Below, in pieces: positions 47,014 to 55,790 of a stretch of 64,000 nucleotides of DNA. Location of the stretch: assembly GCA_945888375.1 (NCBI GenBank), contig CAMCZZ010000002.1, forward strand, positions 1 through 64,000, written 5' to 3'. The notes below the pieces were generated by a model that was not told the DNA's origin, did no database searches, and saw only the letters and a program-made list of their open reading frames with translations. The translations under genes were made by a program, and so were the position numbers. Within the stretch, counting starts at the first letter, position 1, and each line of letters begins with the position of its first letter. This DNA is from Akkermansia muciniphila. Lineage in GTDB: Bacteria > Verrucomicrobiota > Verrucomicrobiia > Opitutales > Opitutaceae.

Positions 47014-47919
47014 ATGCCCGCCAAACGCTACTCCGACTCGGCCGTCAGCGCCGCTTTTCCCGAGCTGTCCGGCATCCGTCACTTCGACGCCGGAAGCTAC
47101 AAGAACGTTTACACCGTCACCACCGGCTCCGGCCGCGAGGAGATGCTTAAGATCGCGCCAATTCTACAGGACGAGAGCACCGATGACGCGCGCGCTCTCC
47201 GTCAACAGGAGATCGGGCGGTTAGTGCGAGAGACCAAGGTGCTGGGTTCCTGCCAGTCCCCTTTCGTTGTTCATTTGGGCTCTATTACTTCGAGCATCCG
47301 GCAGATCGAGGGCGAGTCCTGCTTCGTCTATTCAGAAGAACGCCTGCCCGGCTCCAGCTTGGAAACCGTGATCGAACTCGGGGCTGGTGCGAAACCCGCC
47401 GAGGCCGAGATCAAAAGCCTGCTGCGCTGTCTGGTGCTGGGCATTCAAGCGCTGTGGACATCGGAACACAAAACCGTCCACCGGGACATCAAACCCGCAA
47501 ATATTTTCAGCACCCGATTGCCAGACAGGCCCTATGTTTTGATCGACTTGGGCATCGCCTACAACGTCACCGAGCCCGGACTTACCGTGCGCGCGGATCA
47601 TGTCCCGCATACGCCGCTTTATATGGCCCCGGAAATGGTTGATTCCAATTTCCGCGACACCCTCAGCTATCGCGCGGATTTATACGCGGCGGGCGTAACC
47701 GCCTTCGTTTTTGCCACCGGCGGCGTGCATCCCCTCGCCAAACGAGGAGAGGGACTCTCCAAAACCTATCATCGCATCATCACCCAAGAACCCACCCGCT
47801 TGGTCGCTGAACGACCCGATTTATCGCCGGATCTCTGCGGTCTCGTGGACCAATTTCTGAAAAAGAAGCCCGCTCTCCGCCCCGGTAATTTCACTCTGAT
47901 CCTCAACCAACTCGCCTGA
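47014..47919 (+). CDS. Serine/threonine protein kinase in the RM operon
   Basis: A 301-residue cytosolic kinase domain with no transmembrane helix. The glycine-rich loop is degenerate (FDAGSYKNVY, about 25-33) and the ATP-binding Lys is in EEMLKIAP (Lys46). The catalytic loop is HRDIKPANIF (Asp158), the magnesium loop reads DLG rather than DFG (178-180), and the APE motif is YMAPEM (205-207). All residues needed for activity are present. It starts 38 bp after hsdS and its stop is 2 bp before the next gene, so it belongs to the hsdM-hsdS transcript. A role in defence is inferred from context. Confidence 0.9.
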   Translation: MPAKRYSDSAVSAAFPELSGIRHFDAGSYKNVYTVTTGSGREEMLKIAPILQDESTDDARALRQQEIGRLVRETKVLGSCQSPFVVHLGSITSSIRQIEGESCFVYSEERLPGSSLETVIELGAGAKPAEAEIKSLLRCLVLGIQALWTSEHKTVHRDIKPANIFSTRLPDRPYVLIDLGIAYNVTEPGLTVRADHVPHTPLYMAPEMVDSNFRDTLSYRADLYAAGVTAFVFATGGVHPLAKRGEGLSKTYHRIITQEPTRLVAERPDLSPDLCGLVDQFLKKKPALRPGNFTLILNQLA

Positions 47920-47921
47920 CC

Positions 47922-49124
47922 ATGAAACTCTACGCCCAGCACGGCTTTCAGCCCGGCAAACGCATCACCCAAGGCTTGGCGGACGGCCTGATTGATGGAG
48001 TCATTTATAGCGCCAAAGACACCGATCCGTCCCGACTGGAAGAAGTGCTCCGTGCACAAGCACCCCGCTCGGACCGGTTTCTCGATCCACAATACTACGC
48101 GTGCATAGTCGCCACGCAGCCCGGCGCCCGACTTGGCTGGTTGCTTAGCGAGGAGGACGGCTATCCTTACTTTCGTGCTCGGCGTCGTGCCGAGCTTGAG
48201 CGCGAGGTAAATGTGCAAGCCGACCTCGAAGCCTGCATCGCGTTTCAAGCACCGCTTCCGCTTACGGCGATTATCGCGCCCAATATCGTGATACGCCGAT
48301 CCTTCGATTCAGTCGAGGGGACCATCGCTAAGGATTTCATCCGCAACACGGCGATTGTCGCCCAAAGAATCGCGCCGGGAAAACCTGTCTATGGCACCCT
48401 CGCGGTATCTACGGCTGCGCTTGGTGATCGGGTGGAACTGCAAAACTTCCTTCAAGAAATCACGGAAATAGAGTCTCCCCCCGTGGGCCTTTATCTTTTG
48501 CTTGAGCGACCAGACCAAGCGATCCCGGTAAGTCTCACCGAGCAGGATGTCTTGTCGCGTTGGATGCTCATCAACCACACGCTGAAAATAAACGGATTCA
48601 AGTTGATCAATGGCTATACCGACGGGATTTCTCCCTACATCGGAGCAGTGGGAGGCGATGCAGTAGCAAGTGGTTGGTTTAATACACTCAAGGCATTTTC
48701 TTTGAAAAAATTCGAGCCTGCGGTGGATCAATTTGCCCGTCGCGCCGTGCCGCGTTACACGAGCAAAGCCTTGCTCCGAAGCATTCGCTATACGGAGTTC
48801 CACGATCTGCGCGATACGTTCCCTGAGGTGCTAAACGGCCGTCCTACCGATGCTTACTTCGACAAAGCCGAAGGCTCTGAACCCGCGGAGGCCGCTTACG
48901 AAGCACTTCAGAACTGGGACGCACTGCGCATCATGATCAGTCAATGTATCTCAGGAAGTGTCGAAGACGCTCTCACGAATTGCCACCTGGCGCTGAACGA
49001 CGCGCAGGATCTTTATGGGCGAATCACAGGCCTCGGATACACCCTTCGCGATAGATCCAGCGACGCTCACATCGAACCGATTCGCTACGAACTCAAAAAA
49101 TTCGCCGAACTAGCCGAGATCTAG
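47922..49124 (+). CDS. Unrecognised 400-residue protein paired with the kinase
   Basis: No family was recognised. The 400-residue sequence is soluble, with alternating hydrophobic strands and helices: PLTAIIAPNIVIRRSF, VYGTLAVSTAALGD, VGLYLLLERPDQ, INGFKLINGYTD, then GGDAVASGWFNTLKAFSLKKFEP. The repeated strand-helix pattern suggests a TIM-barrel-like alpha/beta fold, but that is a guess. Its start is 2 bp after the kinase stop, implying tight co-expression, and its 3' end overlaps the convergent nuclease-like gene by 15 bp. It may be the kinase's substrate, sensor or effector. Composition is less GC-rich than hsdM. Confidence 0.75.
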   Translation: MKLYAQHGFQPGKRITQGLADGLIDGVIYSAKDTDPSRLEEVLRAQAPRSDRFLDPQYYACIVATQPGARLGWLLSEEDGYPYFRARRRAELEREVNVQADLEACIAFQAPLPLTAIIAPNIVIRRSFDSVEGTIAKDFIRNTAIVAQRIAPGKPVYGTLAVSTAALGDRVELQNFLQEITEIESPPVGLYLLLERPDQAIPVSLTEQDVLSRWMLINHTLKINGFKLINGYTDGISPYIGAVGGDAVASGWFNTLKAFSLKKFEPAVDQFARRAVPRYTSKALLRSIRYTEFHDLRDTFPEVLNGRPTDAYFDKAEGSEPAEAAYEALQNWDALRIMISQCISGSVEDALTNCHLALNDAQDLYGRITGLGYTLRDRSSDAHIEPIRYELKKFAELAEI

Positions 49125-49685
49125 GTGGCGATGGATAATATCAATCGCCTTTTCGCGGGCACGTTCGTTCAGCGGACGGCGAACGCGGGGCGTGGTATGT
49201 TTGATGATCCGCTCGGTTGCGGCGTCAAATTCCCACAGGCCCACGTTGAGACTGCGAAATGTCTCAAGAAAACCGAGTGCGATACGAGCGGTGTCCGGCG
49301 GCAATACGAGCAACGCCCGGTTCGCAAAGTAACGATAGCGGGACGCCTGCTGAAGGCCTTTTCTCCAGTCCTTCAACTTCGCTTCAACTGCAGTTACATG
49401 GATTCGCTTGCTCAACGCCAACGCCGAGAAATCGCTCGAATCGGGCGTTTTTTTCCAAGCAATCCAAAGAACATCGGCACGCCCAAAGCCATCCAAGCCA
49501 AACTCCCGGCCAGCTGCGAACTCGTGACCGGAAAGACTCGTTTCCTGTGCAAAGTAGGCGCGTTCGAACTGGGCAAGAAAGTTGCTTTCGCCACGCTTCG
49601 ATGCGGAGGCAGCCGGAAGGTTTCGGCGCGTGTTATGGGCACCGAAACGTATGACGCGGGGAAGTTCGAAGGTCGTCAGACGCAT
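49110..49685 (-). CDS. PD-(D/E)XK nuclease-like protein, antisense within RM locus
   Basis: A 191-residue protein on the strand opposite to its neighbours. Residues about 62-110 give a nuclease-like core: GLDGFGRADVLWIAW supplies the Asp, and HVTAVEAKLKDWRKGLQQASRYRYFANRALLVLP supplies the E-x-K followed by the QxxxY helix common in restriction-endonuclease-like folds. The N-terminus is a charged region and the C-terminus is basic. Its 3' end overlaps the 400-residue gene by 15 bp, tail to tail. It could be a defence nuclease or a DNA-binding accessory. The family was not identified. Confidence 0.65.
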   Translation of the reverse strand: MRLTTFELPRVIRFGAHNTRRNLPAASASKRGESNFLAQFERAYFAQETSLSGHEFAAGREFGLDGFGRADVLWIAWKKTPDSSDFSALALSKRIHVTAVEAKLKDWRKGLQQASRYRYFANRALLVLPPDTARIALGFLETFRSLNVGLWEFDAATERIIKHTTPRVRRPLNERAREKAIDIIHRHLDLG

Positions 49686-50139
49686 GTTTTATTGGGAAGA
49701 AACGAAAGAGTTGAGGGGGTGCAGGTCCCAAGCTCCAATATCATACCCTTGCGGGTTGCCTTCCTTGCGGAAGGTTTGGGTGCTGCTTGCGCTCGCCTGC
49801 GGTCAAAAAAATGCGCCATGTGCGCTTTCTCACAAGCAAAGAAATGCGGCACTGCCGTGGTCTATTGGTGCCGGGAGATAAACTTTACCACGCCGCGAGC
49901 ATTCTCGCGCTTGTCGCGCCAAGCTTTTACGTTCTTGTTTTCATGTAACATACCCGCCACGCCTCGGGCGTTTATCCGCAAGGATGACGCACTGCGCACC
50001 AGGGCGGGTGCTTTGTTTTCGGGTCGGTTCTGGACCTATCCTTGCGGAAGGTGCACTTACGGAGCCCTTGTCGGTCTAGGATCCATTTCCAACTCCCTGC
50101 GTGCGGCGTTGTTTTCCCTGTGCAAGTCCTGATCAACCC
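49686..50139. other. 454-bp divergent spacer between nuclease-like gene and hsdR
   Basis: No convincing gene was found. It must hold the promoters of the minus-strand nuclease-like gene and of hsdR. CCTTGCGG recurs: within CCTTGCGGAAGG at 49763-49774 and 50040-50051, in CCTTGCGGG at about 49748-49756, and inverted as CCGCAAGG near 49976-49983. The repeats may be regulatory or remnants of inserted sequence. Their arrangement was read by eye. Confidence 0.5.
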
Positions 50140-53100
50140 ATGACCAACCTCGCCCTCGAAGCCGCCACCGTGCAGTTCCCGCTCGTCCGCCATGCGGTGG
50201 ACGCGGGCTGGACGTTTGTGTCCGAGGCCGAGGCGCTTATCCGGCGCGGCGGCGAGGGCGGGCTGTTTTTCCACGACGAACTCCGCGCGGCGCTCCTGCG
50301 GCTCAACCCCGGCGTCGTCACGGCGGAAAACGTCGCGTCCGTCATCGCCGAAATCGAGGCCGCGCCGCCGACCATCGAGGGCAACAAGCAGCTCCTCGAA
50401 TGGCTGCGCGGCCAGCGCACAACCTTCGTCGCGGCGGAGAAACGCTCGCGCAACGTGCGGCTGATCGACTTCGACGCGCCGCTCGACGCCACCCGCAACG
50501 TCTTTCAAGTCACGGTCGAGTGGGCCTTTCGCCAGCAGTGGAAAAAGGGCAACCGACCCGACGTCGTCTTCCTCATCAACGGGGTGCCGGTGGCGCTCGT
50601 GGAATGCAAAAACCCGAAGCTCAAAGGCGCGATGGAAAAGGCCCTCGTGCAGCTCCGACGCTACGAGAAGGAGACGCCCGAAATGCTGGTGGCGCCCCAG
50701 GTGTTCAACCTCACACACCTGATCGAATATTTTTACGGCGTCACGTGGCCCGGTTCCTACGGCAACAAGACGGTTTTCAACTGGCGTCACGACTACGCCG
50801 CGGCCAAGGCCGCTCTCACCGCCGACTACGTGCAGCCCGACTCGCCCCCCCTCCACACCGGCGACGGCGAGCTGAGACCGGGCGAAACCCTTCCGCTGGC
50901 GGCCGAGGCGCCCACGACCACCACAGCCCGCCCGACGAGCTACGGCGACCACGTGCGGACCTTCTTTGACCGCGAGCGTTTTCTCACGCTGCTGCGCGAG
51001 TGGATTTTGTTTTTTACCAAAGATGACGACCTGAAAAAAACCGTTCTCCGCCAGCACCAGACCCGCGCCGTCGTGAAAGTGGTCGAGCGTTGCCGCGACC
51101 CGCATAAAACCCGCGGCCTCGTGTGGCACACGCAAGGCTCGGGGAAGACTTTTACGATGATCACGGCTGCGCGGCTGCTCCTCTCCGGGCAAAGTGCAGG
51201 CCCGGTGCCGACCGTCTTGCTCGTCGTCGATCGCAATGAACTCGAAGGCCAACTCGCCGGCTGGGTCGACCGTTTGCTCGGCGAAATCAGTCAGGCCGGT
51301 GTCGCAGTAGAGAAAGCCTATCGCCGCGACCGGTTGCGCGAGCTGTTGGCGGCCGATTTTCGCGGACTCATTATCACGATGATCCACAAGTTCGACGGGA
51401 TGCCGGCGCGCATCACGCCGCGGGGAGATTTCTTCGTGCTCATCGACGAGGCGCACCGCTCCACCGGCGGCGACCTCGGCAACTACCTCATGGGTGCGCT
51501 GCCCGCGGCGACGTTCATCGGCTTCACCGGCACGCCCATCGCGAAGACGGAAAAAGGCGAAGGCACGTTCAAGACCTTCGGCCTCCAAGACCCCGACGGT
51601 TACCTCGACAAATACCCCATCGCCGAGTCTATCCGCGACCGCACGACGTTGAAACTCCGTCACAGTCTTGCGCCGAGCGAACTCACCCTCGACCAAGGTC
51701 TGCTCGAAAAGGAATTCCTCTCACTCGCCGAAACCGAAGGCGTTTCGGACATCGACGACCTCAACCGCGCCCTCGACCGCGCGGTGAACCTCAAGACTTT
51801 CCTCAAAGCCGATCACCGCGTCGCGCAAGTGGCCGCCTTCGTCGCGAGACATTTCCAGGAAAATGTCGCCCCTCTTGGCTACAAAGCCTTCCTTGTCGCG
51901 GTAGATCGCGAGGCGTGCGCGAAATACAAACAGGCCCTCGACCGCCTGCTCCCACCGGAGTGCTCCCAGGTGGTCTATACGAAAAGCCCCAACGATGTCG
52001 TCGAGCGCCCGCTCGTGGCCGAGCTTCAGCTCGACGAGGTGGCGGAAAAGGCGGTGCGCAAGACCTTCCCAAAGCCCGGCACACAACCGCAGATCCTCAT
52101 CGTCACCGACAAGCTGCTCACCGGTTACGATGCGCCGATCCTCTACTGCATGTATCTCGACAAGCCGATGCGCGACCACGTCCTCCTGCAGGCCGTCGCC
52201 CGTGTGAACCGGCCCTACGAAGACGCGCGCGGGGTCGAGAAACCCTGCGGCCTTATCATCGACTTCGTCGGCATCCTCAAAGACCTCAAAAAAGCCCTGG
52301 CCTTCGACTCGGAGGACTATAGCGGCGTGATCGAGGGTCTCGACGTGCTGTTCGGGCGCTTCCGCGAGCTGATGGACGGCCCGGCGAAGCGTTATCTGCC
52401 GACCGCTTCCGGCGCGGACCGCGATGCGCAGCTCGAAAAGCTCCTCTACGAAACACTCTTCCGGAAGGAAGCGCGCGAGGTGTTCACGGAGTTGTTCAAA
52501 GAGATCGAGACGCTCTACGAAATCCTCTCCCCCGATCCCGCGCTCGCCGGCGACATCGCGCCCTACAATCGCCTCGCCGATCTTTACGCGATGATGCAGG
52601 CGGCCTACGGCCAGACCACGAGCTTCGTCGGTGAACTGGCGCACAAGACCGCCGCCCTCGTGCAGCAAAATGCCGTCGCCCACGGGCTCGACCGCCTCAC
52701 GAAGACCGTGGAGTTCGACGAAGCGGCGCTCGCCGCGCTCCGGGTGCGTCGCGGCTCCGACGAAGAAAAAGTCATCAACCTCGTCCGCAGCCTCCAGCAG
52801 GACGAGGCGAAGACGGAGCCGCACCTCATCTCCATCGCGGAGCGCGCCGCCTCGGTCATGGAAGCGCTCGACGAGCGCCAGGCCTCCACCCAGCAGGCTC
52901 TCGAACAACTCGACGCGCTGATGGCTGAACGCCTCGCCGCCGAGAAAGCGCGCGCCGCCAGCGGCCTCGCGGCAGGCCCCTTCGGTGTTTACTGGGAACT
53001 CCAGCGTGAAGGCTACCCGGAGGACCGCGCCAAGGCCCTCGCCCTAGATATCGAGGACGCCTACGTGCGCTTCCCCAACGCCAGCGACAACGCCGACGAA

Positions 53101-53214
53101 CTGCGCCAGCTCAAGGCGGATATCTACAAGGTGCTGCTCAAAATCGTGAGCGGCGTCAAAATGATCGCCCTCGCCGACAGGGTCATGCGCGCACGGCCCG
53201 GCTCATCGTCATGA
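50140..53214 (+). CDS. hsdR: Type I restriction enzyme, restriction subunit
   Basis: A 1024-residue endonuclease-translocase from the ATG at 50140; the frame extends 13 residues upstream without family character. The nuclease domain has PD (140-141) and ECK (155-157) in RPDVVFLINGVPVALVECKNPK. The SF2 motor has Walker A HTQGSGKTFTM (GSGKT 333-337), DEAH (436-439) in VLIDEAHRSTGGD, and later motifs FIGFTGTPIAKTEK and QAVARVNRPYE. It cleaves unmethylated DNA after translocation when bound to HsdM2S. It is separated from hsdS by three other genes, unlike the compact arrangement in classical loci. Confidence 0.95.
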   Translation: MTNLALEAATVQFPLVRHAVDAGWTFVSEAEALIRRGGEGGLFFHDELRAALLRLNPGVVTAENVASVIAEIEAAPPTIEGNKQLLEWLRGQRTTFVAAEKRSRNVRLIDFDAPLDATRNVFQVTVEWAFRQQWKKGNRPDVVFLINGVPVALVECKNPKLKGAMEKALVQLRRYEKETPEMLVAPQVFNLTHLIEYFYGVTWPGSYGNKTVFNWRHDYAAAKAALTADYVQPDSPPLHTGDGELRPGETLPLAAEAPTTTTARPTSYGDHVRTFFDRERFLTLLREWILFFTKDDDLKKTVLRQHQTRAVVKVVERCRDPHKTRGLVWHTQGSGKTFTMITAARLLLSGQSAGPVPTVLLVVDRNELEGQLAGWVDRLLGEISQAGVAVEKAYRRDRLRELLAADFRGLIITMIHKFDGMPARITPRGDFFVLIDEAHRSTGGDLGNYLMGALPAATFIGFTGTPIAKTEKGEGTFKTFGLQDPDGYLDKYPIAESIRDRTTLKLRHSLAPSELTLDQGLLEKEFLSLAETEGVSDIDDLNRALDRAVNLKTFLKADHRVAQVAAFVARHFQENVAPLGYKAFLVAVDREACAKYKQALDRLLPPECSQVVYTKSPNDVVERPLVAELQLDEVAEKAVRKTFPKPGTQPQILIVTDKLLTGYDAPILYCMYLDKPMRDHVLLQAVARVNRPYEDARGVEKPCGLIIDFVGILKDLKKALAFDSEDYSGVIEGLDVLFGRFRELMDGPAKRYLPTASGADRDAQLEKLLYETLFRKEAREVFTELFKEIETLYEILSPDPALAGDIAPYNRLADLYAMMQAAYGQTTSFVGELAHKTAALVQQNAVAHGLDRLTKTVEFDEAALAALRVRRGSDEEKVINLVRSLQQDEAKTEPHLISIAERAASVMEALDERQASTQQALEQLDALMAERLAAEKARAASGLAAGPFGVYWELQREGYPEDRAKALALDIEDAYVRFPNASDNADELRQLKADIYKVLLKIVSGVKMIALADRVMRARPGSSS

Positions 53215-53519
53215 AGCGCGTCCTGCTCACACCGATGGAAGAGTTCCGACATCGCGTCGCGCAGTGGGCGCGCCGCCTCCAGGCCCAGCCGCGACAAATC
53301 ATGGTGATGCGCATGACCCGCAAGTGGGCCTCGTGCTCGACCCGAGGTCGGGTGTGTTTCGCCTACGACTTGCTCAAGGTGCCGCCGCGGCAACAAGACT
53401 ATGTGATCGTGCACGAACTCCTTCATCTGCGCCTTCCGAACCACGGCCGGGTTTTCAAGGCGCTGCTTGCCGCGCATTTGCCGGATTGGCAAAAGTTGCA
53501 CGACCGGCTCGGGCGCTAG
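53211..53519 (+). CDS. Short YgjP-like metallopeptidase downstream of hsdR
   Basis: A 102-residue protein whose HELLHLRLPNHGRVFKALL segment gives the HExxH zinc site with a downstream His, as in the DUF45/YgjP-like family. KWASCSTRGRVCF just upstream is the family's other signature. The usual N-terminal part of YgjP (about 100 residues) is absent. The start overlaps the hsdR stop as ATGA. Genes of this family are often found beside type I restriction systems; whether they cleave a protein there is unknown. Confidence 0.85.
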   Translation: MKRVLLTPMEEFRHRVAQWARRLQAQPRQIMVMRMTRKWASCSTRGRVCFAYDLLKVPPRQQDYVIVHELLHLRLPNHGRVFKALLAAHLPDWQKLHDRLGR

Positions 53520-53530
53520 AGTTTCACGCC

Positions 53531-53962
53531 ATGCCTTCGCACCTTGGAGCCATCACCTACCTCGTTCGCGACTACGACGAGGCGATCGCGTGGTTCACGC
53601 GTTGCCTGGGGTTCAGCCTCGTCGAGGACACCTTATTGGTGCCGGCTGCGGCCGACGCGCCGGCCAAGCGCTGGGTGTTGGTCGCCCCGCCGGGCGGGCC
53701 GCAGACGCGGCTTTTGCTCGCCCACGCGAGCACGCCGGCCCAGGAGGCGGCGGTCGGGACGCAGGCGGGCGGGCGGGTGATGTTTTTTCTCCACACGGAC
53801 GACTTCGCCCGCGACTACGCGGCGTTCCTCGCCGCCGGGGTGGTTTTCCGGGAAGCGCCGCGCCACGAGGCCTACGGCACGGTCGCGGTGTTTGAGGATC
53901 TTTACGGTCAGCCGTGGGACTTGTTGGAACTCGCGGGTGGCGGGGCGCCCAAAAACAATTAG
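53531..53962 (+). CDS. VOC-superfamily (glyoxalase-like) protein
   Basis: A 143-residue single VOC module. It opens with HLGAITYLVRDYDEAIAWFTRCLGFSLVEDT, the first beta-alpha-beta unit, and closes with YGTVAVFEDLYGQPWDLLEL, which supplies the second metal-binding acidic residue and the typical DPxGN-like turn in altered form (DLYGQ). Such proteins include dioxygenases, lyases and antibiotic-resistance proteins; the substrate is not predictable. It lies 11 bp after the metallopeptidase gene and ends in a strong terminator. Confidence 0.85.
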   Translation: MPSHLGAITYLVRDYDEAIAWFTRCLGFSLVEDTLLVPAAADAPAKRWVLVAPPGGPQTRLLLAHASTPAQEAAVGTQAGGRVMFFLHTDDFARDYAAFLAAGVVFREAPRHEAYGTVAVFEDLYGQPWDLLELAGGGAPKNN

Positions 53963-53999
53963 GGCCCGCCGATTACCCCTAAACGGCGGGCCCTTTTCT
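53962..53999 (+). terminator. Rho-independent terminator after the VOC gene
   Basis: GGGCCCGCCG (53962-53971) pairs with CGGCGGGCCC (53984-53993) and is followed by TTTTCTTTTC. The stem starts at the last base of the VOC stop codon. It would end the hsdR-metallopeptidase-VOC transcript. Confidence 0.9.
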
Positions 54000-54123
54000 T
54001 TTCTAGTCCGGCGCAAGGACCGGGCTATCTATGTTACCCCTTAAACCCTGCCGAGGCAGGGAAGTATTTTAAAGAACACTTCAGCCTAAGCAGCCCGCGT
54101 GCCAGGCAGGGGGCTATTTCGGG

Positions 54124-55725
54124 TTAATGGTGACTGTCGTAAAAGGGGGCGAACTGGGCCAGTTGATCGGCGATTTGGCGATCGCTGCGGCAACGCGGCA
54201 TTTTATTTTGGCCACCCCAGCGGCCGGCGGAGCGCTGCCATTGTTCAAAAACCCCCGGCATTACCAGACGCACAGTGGGGCTGAGTAGCCCGCCGCCTTT
54301 GCGTTTGGCTTCGTAGTCGTCGTTCAGGCGCTGGAGTTCGGCATCGAGCAGTTCCGCCAGCAGCGGGCCGGTAGGGGTTTTTTCGGTGCCCGGGCGGAGT
54401 TCGAGCCACCACTCGTGGCTGCCGCGTTTTTGGCCGATGAGAGAGTCGATGAAGATCGGGGCGACGTGAAAATTCACCACCTGCCATTGGTGGCGGGTGG
54501 TGACGGCGGTAAGGGCGTCGGTGAGCTCTTTCTCGATGACGTGCTCGCCGAAGGCGCTGAGTTGGAGCTTAGTGCGGCCGGCATAGACTAGGCGGGCGGG
54601 TTCGGTGGAGAGGAAGCGCACGACATCCCCGATCACGTATCGGGTGAGGCCGGCGGGCGTGCTCATGACCAAGGCGTAGTCCACGCCGGTTTTGACGCCT
54701 TCCAGCGGCACGGCCTTGGCTCCGAGATGCTCGAGGCGGTCTTCGTCAAAATCCTGCAGCGGTATGAATTCGTAGAAGATGCCGGCGTTGGCGATCAGGC
54801 GCAGACCGGCGCTGGCGTCGGCGTCCTGGGCGGCGATGAAGCCTTCCGAGGCCGGGTAGACCTCGTGAAAATTAACGCCCGGTCCGCACACTGCCTCGAG
54901 TTCCTTTTGGAACGGCCCGATCGGCACGCCCCCGTGGACGAGGCATTCGAAGTGAGGCCAGATTTCGCGCAAGCTAGAGAACTTTCTACCCCCGTTGATG
55001 CGGCTGGCCTCGGCCATCATCTCGGCAGCGAGGATAAGGACCCAACTGGGGATGCCGGCGAGCATGCGGATATCGCGACCGGCGCAGCGGCGGGCGATGG
55101 CCTCGATTTTAGCGGGCCAGTCGGCCAGCTGGGCAATTTCGGCGCCGGGCTCGTAAAGGTGTTTTTCGACCCAGGCGGGCAGGTTCAGCGCGGTGATGCC
55201 GCTCAGGTCGCCGGCGAAAGCGGGGTGATTTTTCGACTCGGCCAGGGGGGACAGGGTCGTCGCTCCTCCGAGGAAAAGGTGTTTGCCGCCAAAGACTTTT
55301 GCGTGGCCGGCCCGGGCGGAGTAGTAGAGGAGTGAATCCAGCCCGGCCTGCCGGAAATGTTCCAGCATGGCGGGGGTGATGGGCAGATATTTGGTGCGAC
55401 CGGCGGTGGTGCCGGAGGAGACGGCGTAATAAGCGCAACGACCGGGCCACAGCACATCGGCTTCGCCTGATTTCATCCGCTCGACGTAGGGTGCGAAGCC
55501 CTCGTAGGTGCGCAGCGGCACACGCGTGCTCCAGGTGGTCTGGTTAAGCCGGGGTTCGATGCCGTGGGCCCGGCCGTAGGCGGTGTTGGCGAGTTGATTC
55601 TGGAGCCCGGCAGCGACCGTGGCTTGGGCTTTCTGGGCCCAGCCGTGGGCCCGGAGTTGGCGGGCGCGGTGGGCGCCCATCCATTTTGCCCCGAGTGAAA
55701 CCAGTGACTTTGGCGGGGTGAACAT
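54124..55725 (-). CDS. GH3-family acyl-acid-amido synthetase
   Basis: A 533-residue member of the GH3 family, adenylating enzymes that conjugate amino acids to carboxylic acids. The ATP-binding motif is AVSSGTTAGRTKYLPITPAM, followed by a second region RYVIGDVVRFLSTEPARLVYAGRTKLQLSAFGEHVIEKEL near the end of the large domain. The family is best known from plants (auxin and jasmonate conjugation); bacterial members have no assigned substrate. It lies 65 bp downstream of an alpha/beta hydrolase gene on the same strand, so they may be co-transcribed. Confidence 0.85.
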   Translation of the reverse strand: MFTPPKSLVSLGAKWMGAHRARQLRAHGWAQKAQATVAAGLQNQLANTAYGRAHGIEPRLNQTTWSTRVPLRTYEGFAPYVERMKSGEADVLWPGRCAYYAVSSGTTAGRTKYLPITPAMLEHFRQAGLDSLLYYSARAGHAKVFGGKHLFLGGATTLSPLAESKNHPAFAGDLSGITALNLPAWVEKHLYEPGAEIAQLADWPAKIEAIARRCAGRDIRMLAGIPSWVLILAAEMMAEASRINGGRKFSSLREIWPHFECLVHGGVPIGPFQKELEAVCGPGVNFHEVYPASEGFIAAQDADASAGLRLIANAGIFYEFIPLQDFDEDRLEHLGAKAVPLEGVKTGVDYALVMSTPAGLTRYVIGDVVRFLSTEPARLVYAGRTKLQLSAFGEHVIEKELTDALTAVTTRHQWQVVNFHVAPIFIDSLIGQKRGSHEWWLELRPGTEKTPTGPLLAELLDAELQRLNDDYEAKRKGGGLLSPTVRLVMPGVFEQWQRSAGRWGGQNKMPRCRSDRQIADQLAQFAPFYDSHH

Positions 55726-55790
55726 CTTGTGGGGGACCGGTCAGGCGGTGCGGACGAACAAGTCCTGCCGTCGGGGGGCCGCAAGGGAAT

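Noticed and set aside
49125-50132. 335-residue plus-strand frame
   Set aside because: It overlaps the nuclease-like gene on the other strand and then runs through the intergenic spacer with no family-like segment; the minus-strand frame has the E-x-K/QxxxY pattern.
49972-51696. 574-residue minus-strand frame
   Set aside because: Antisense to the start of hsdR; no recognisable domain.
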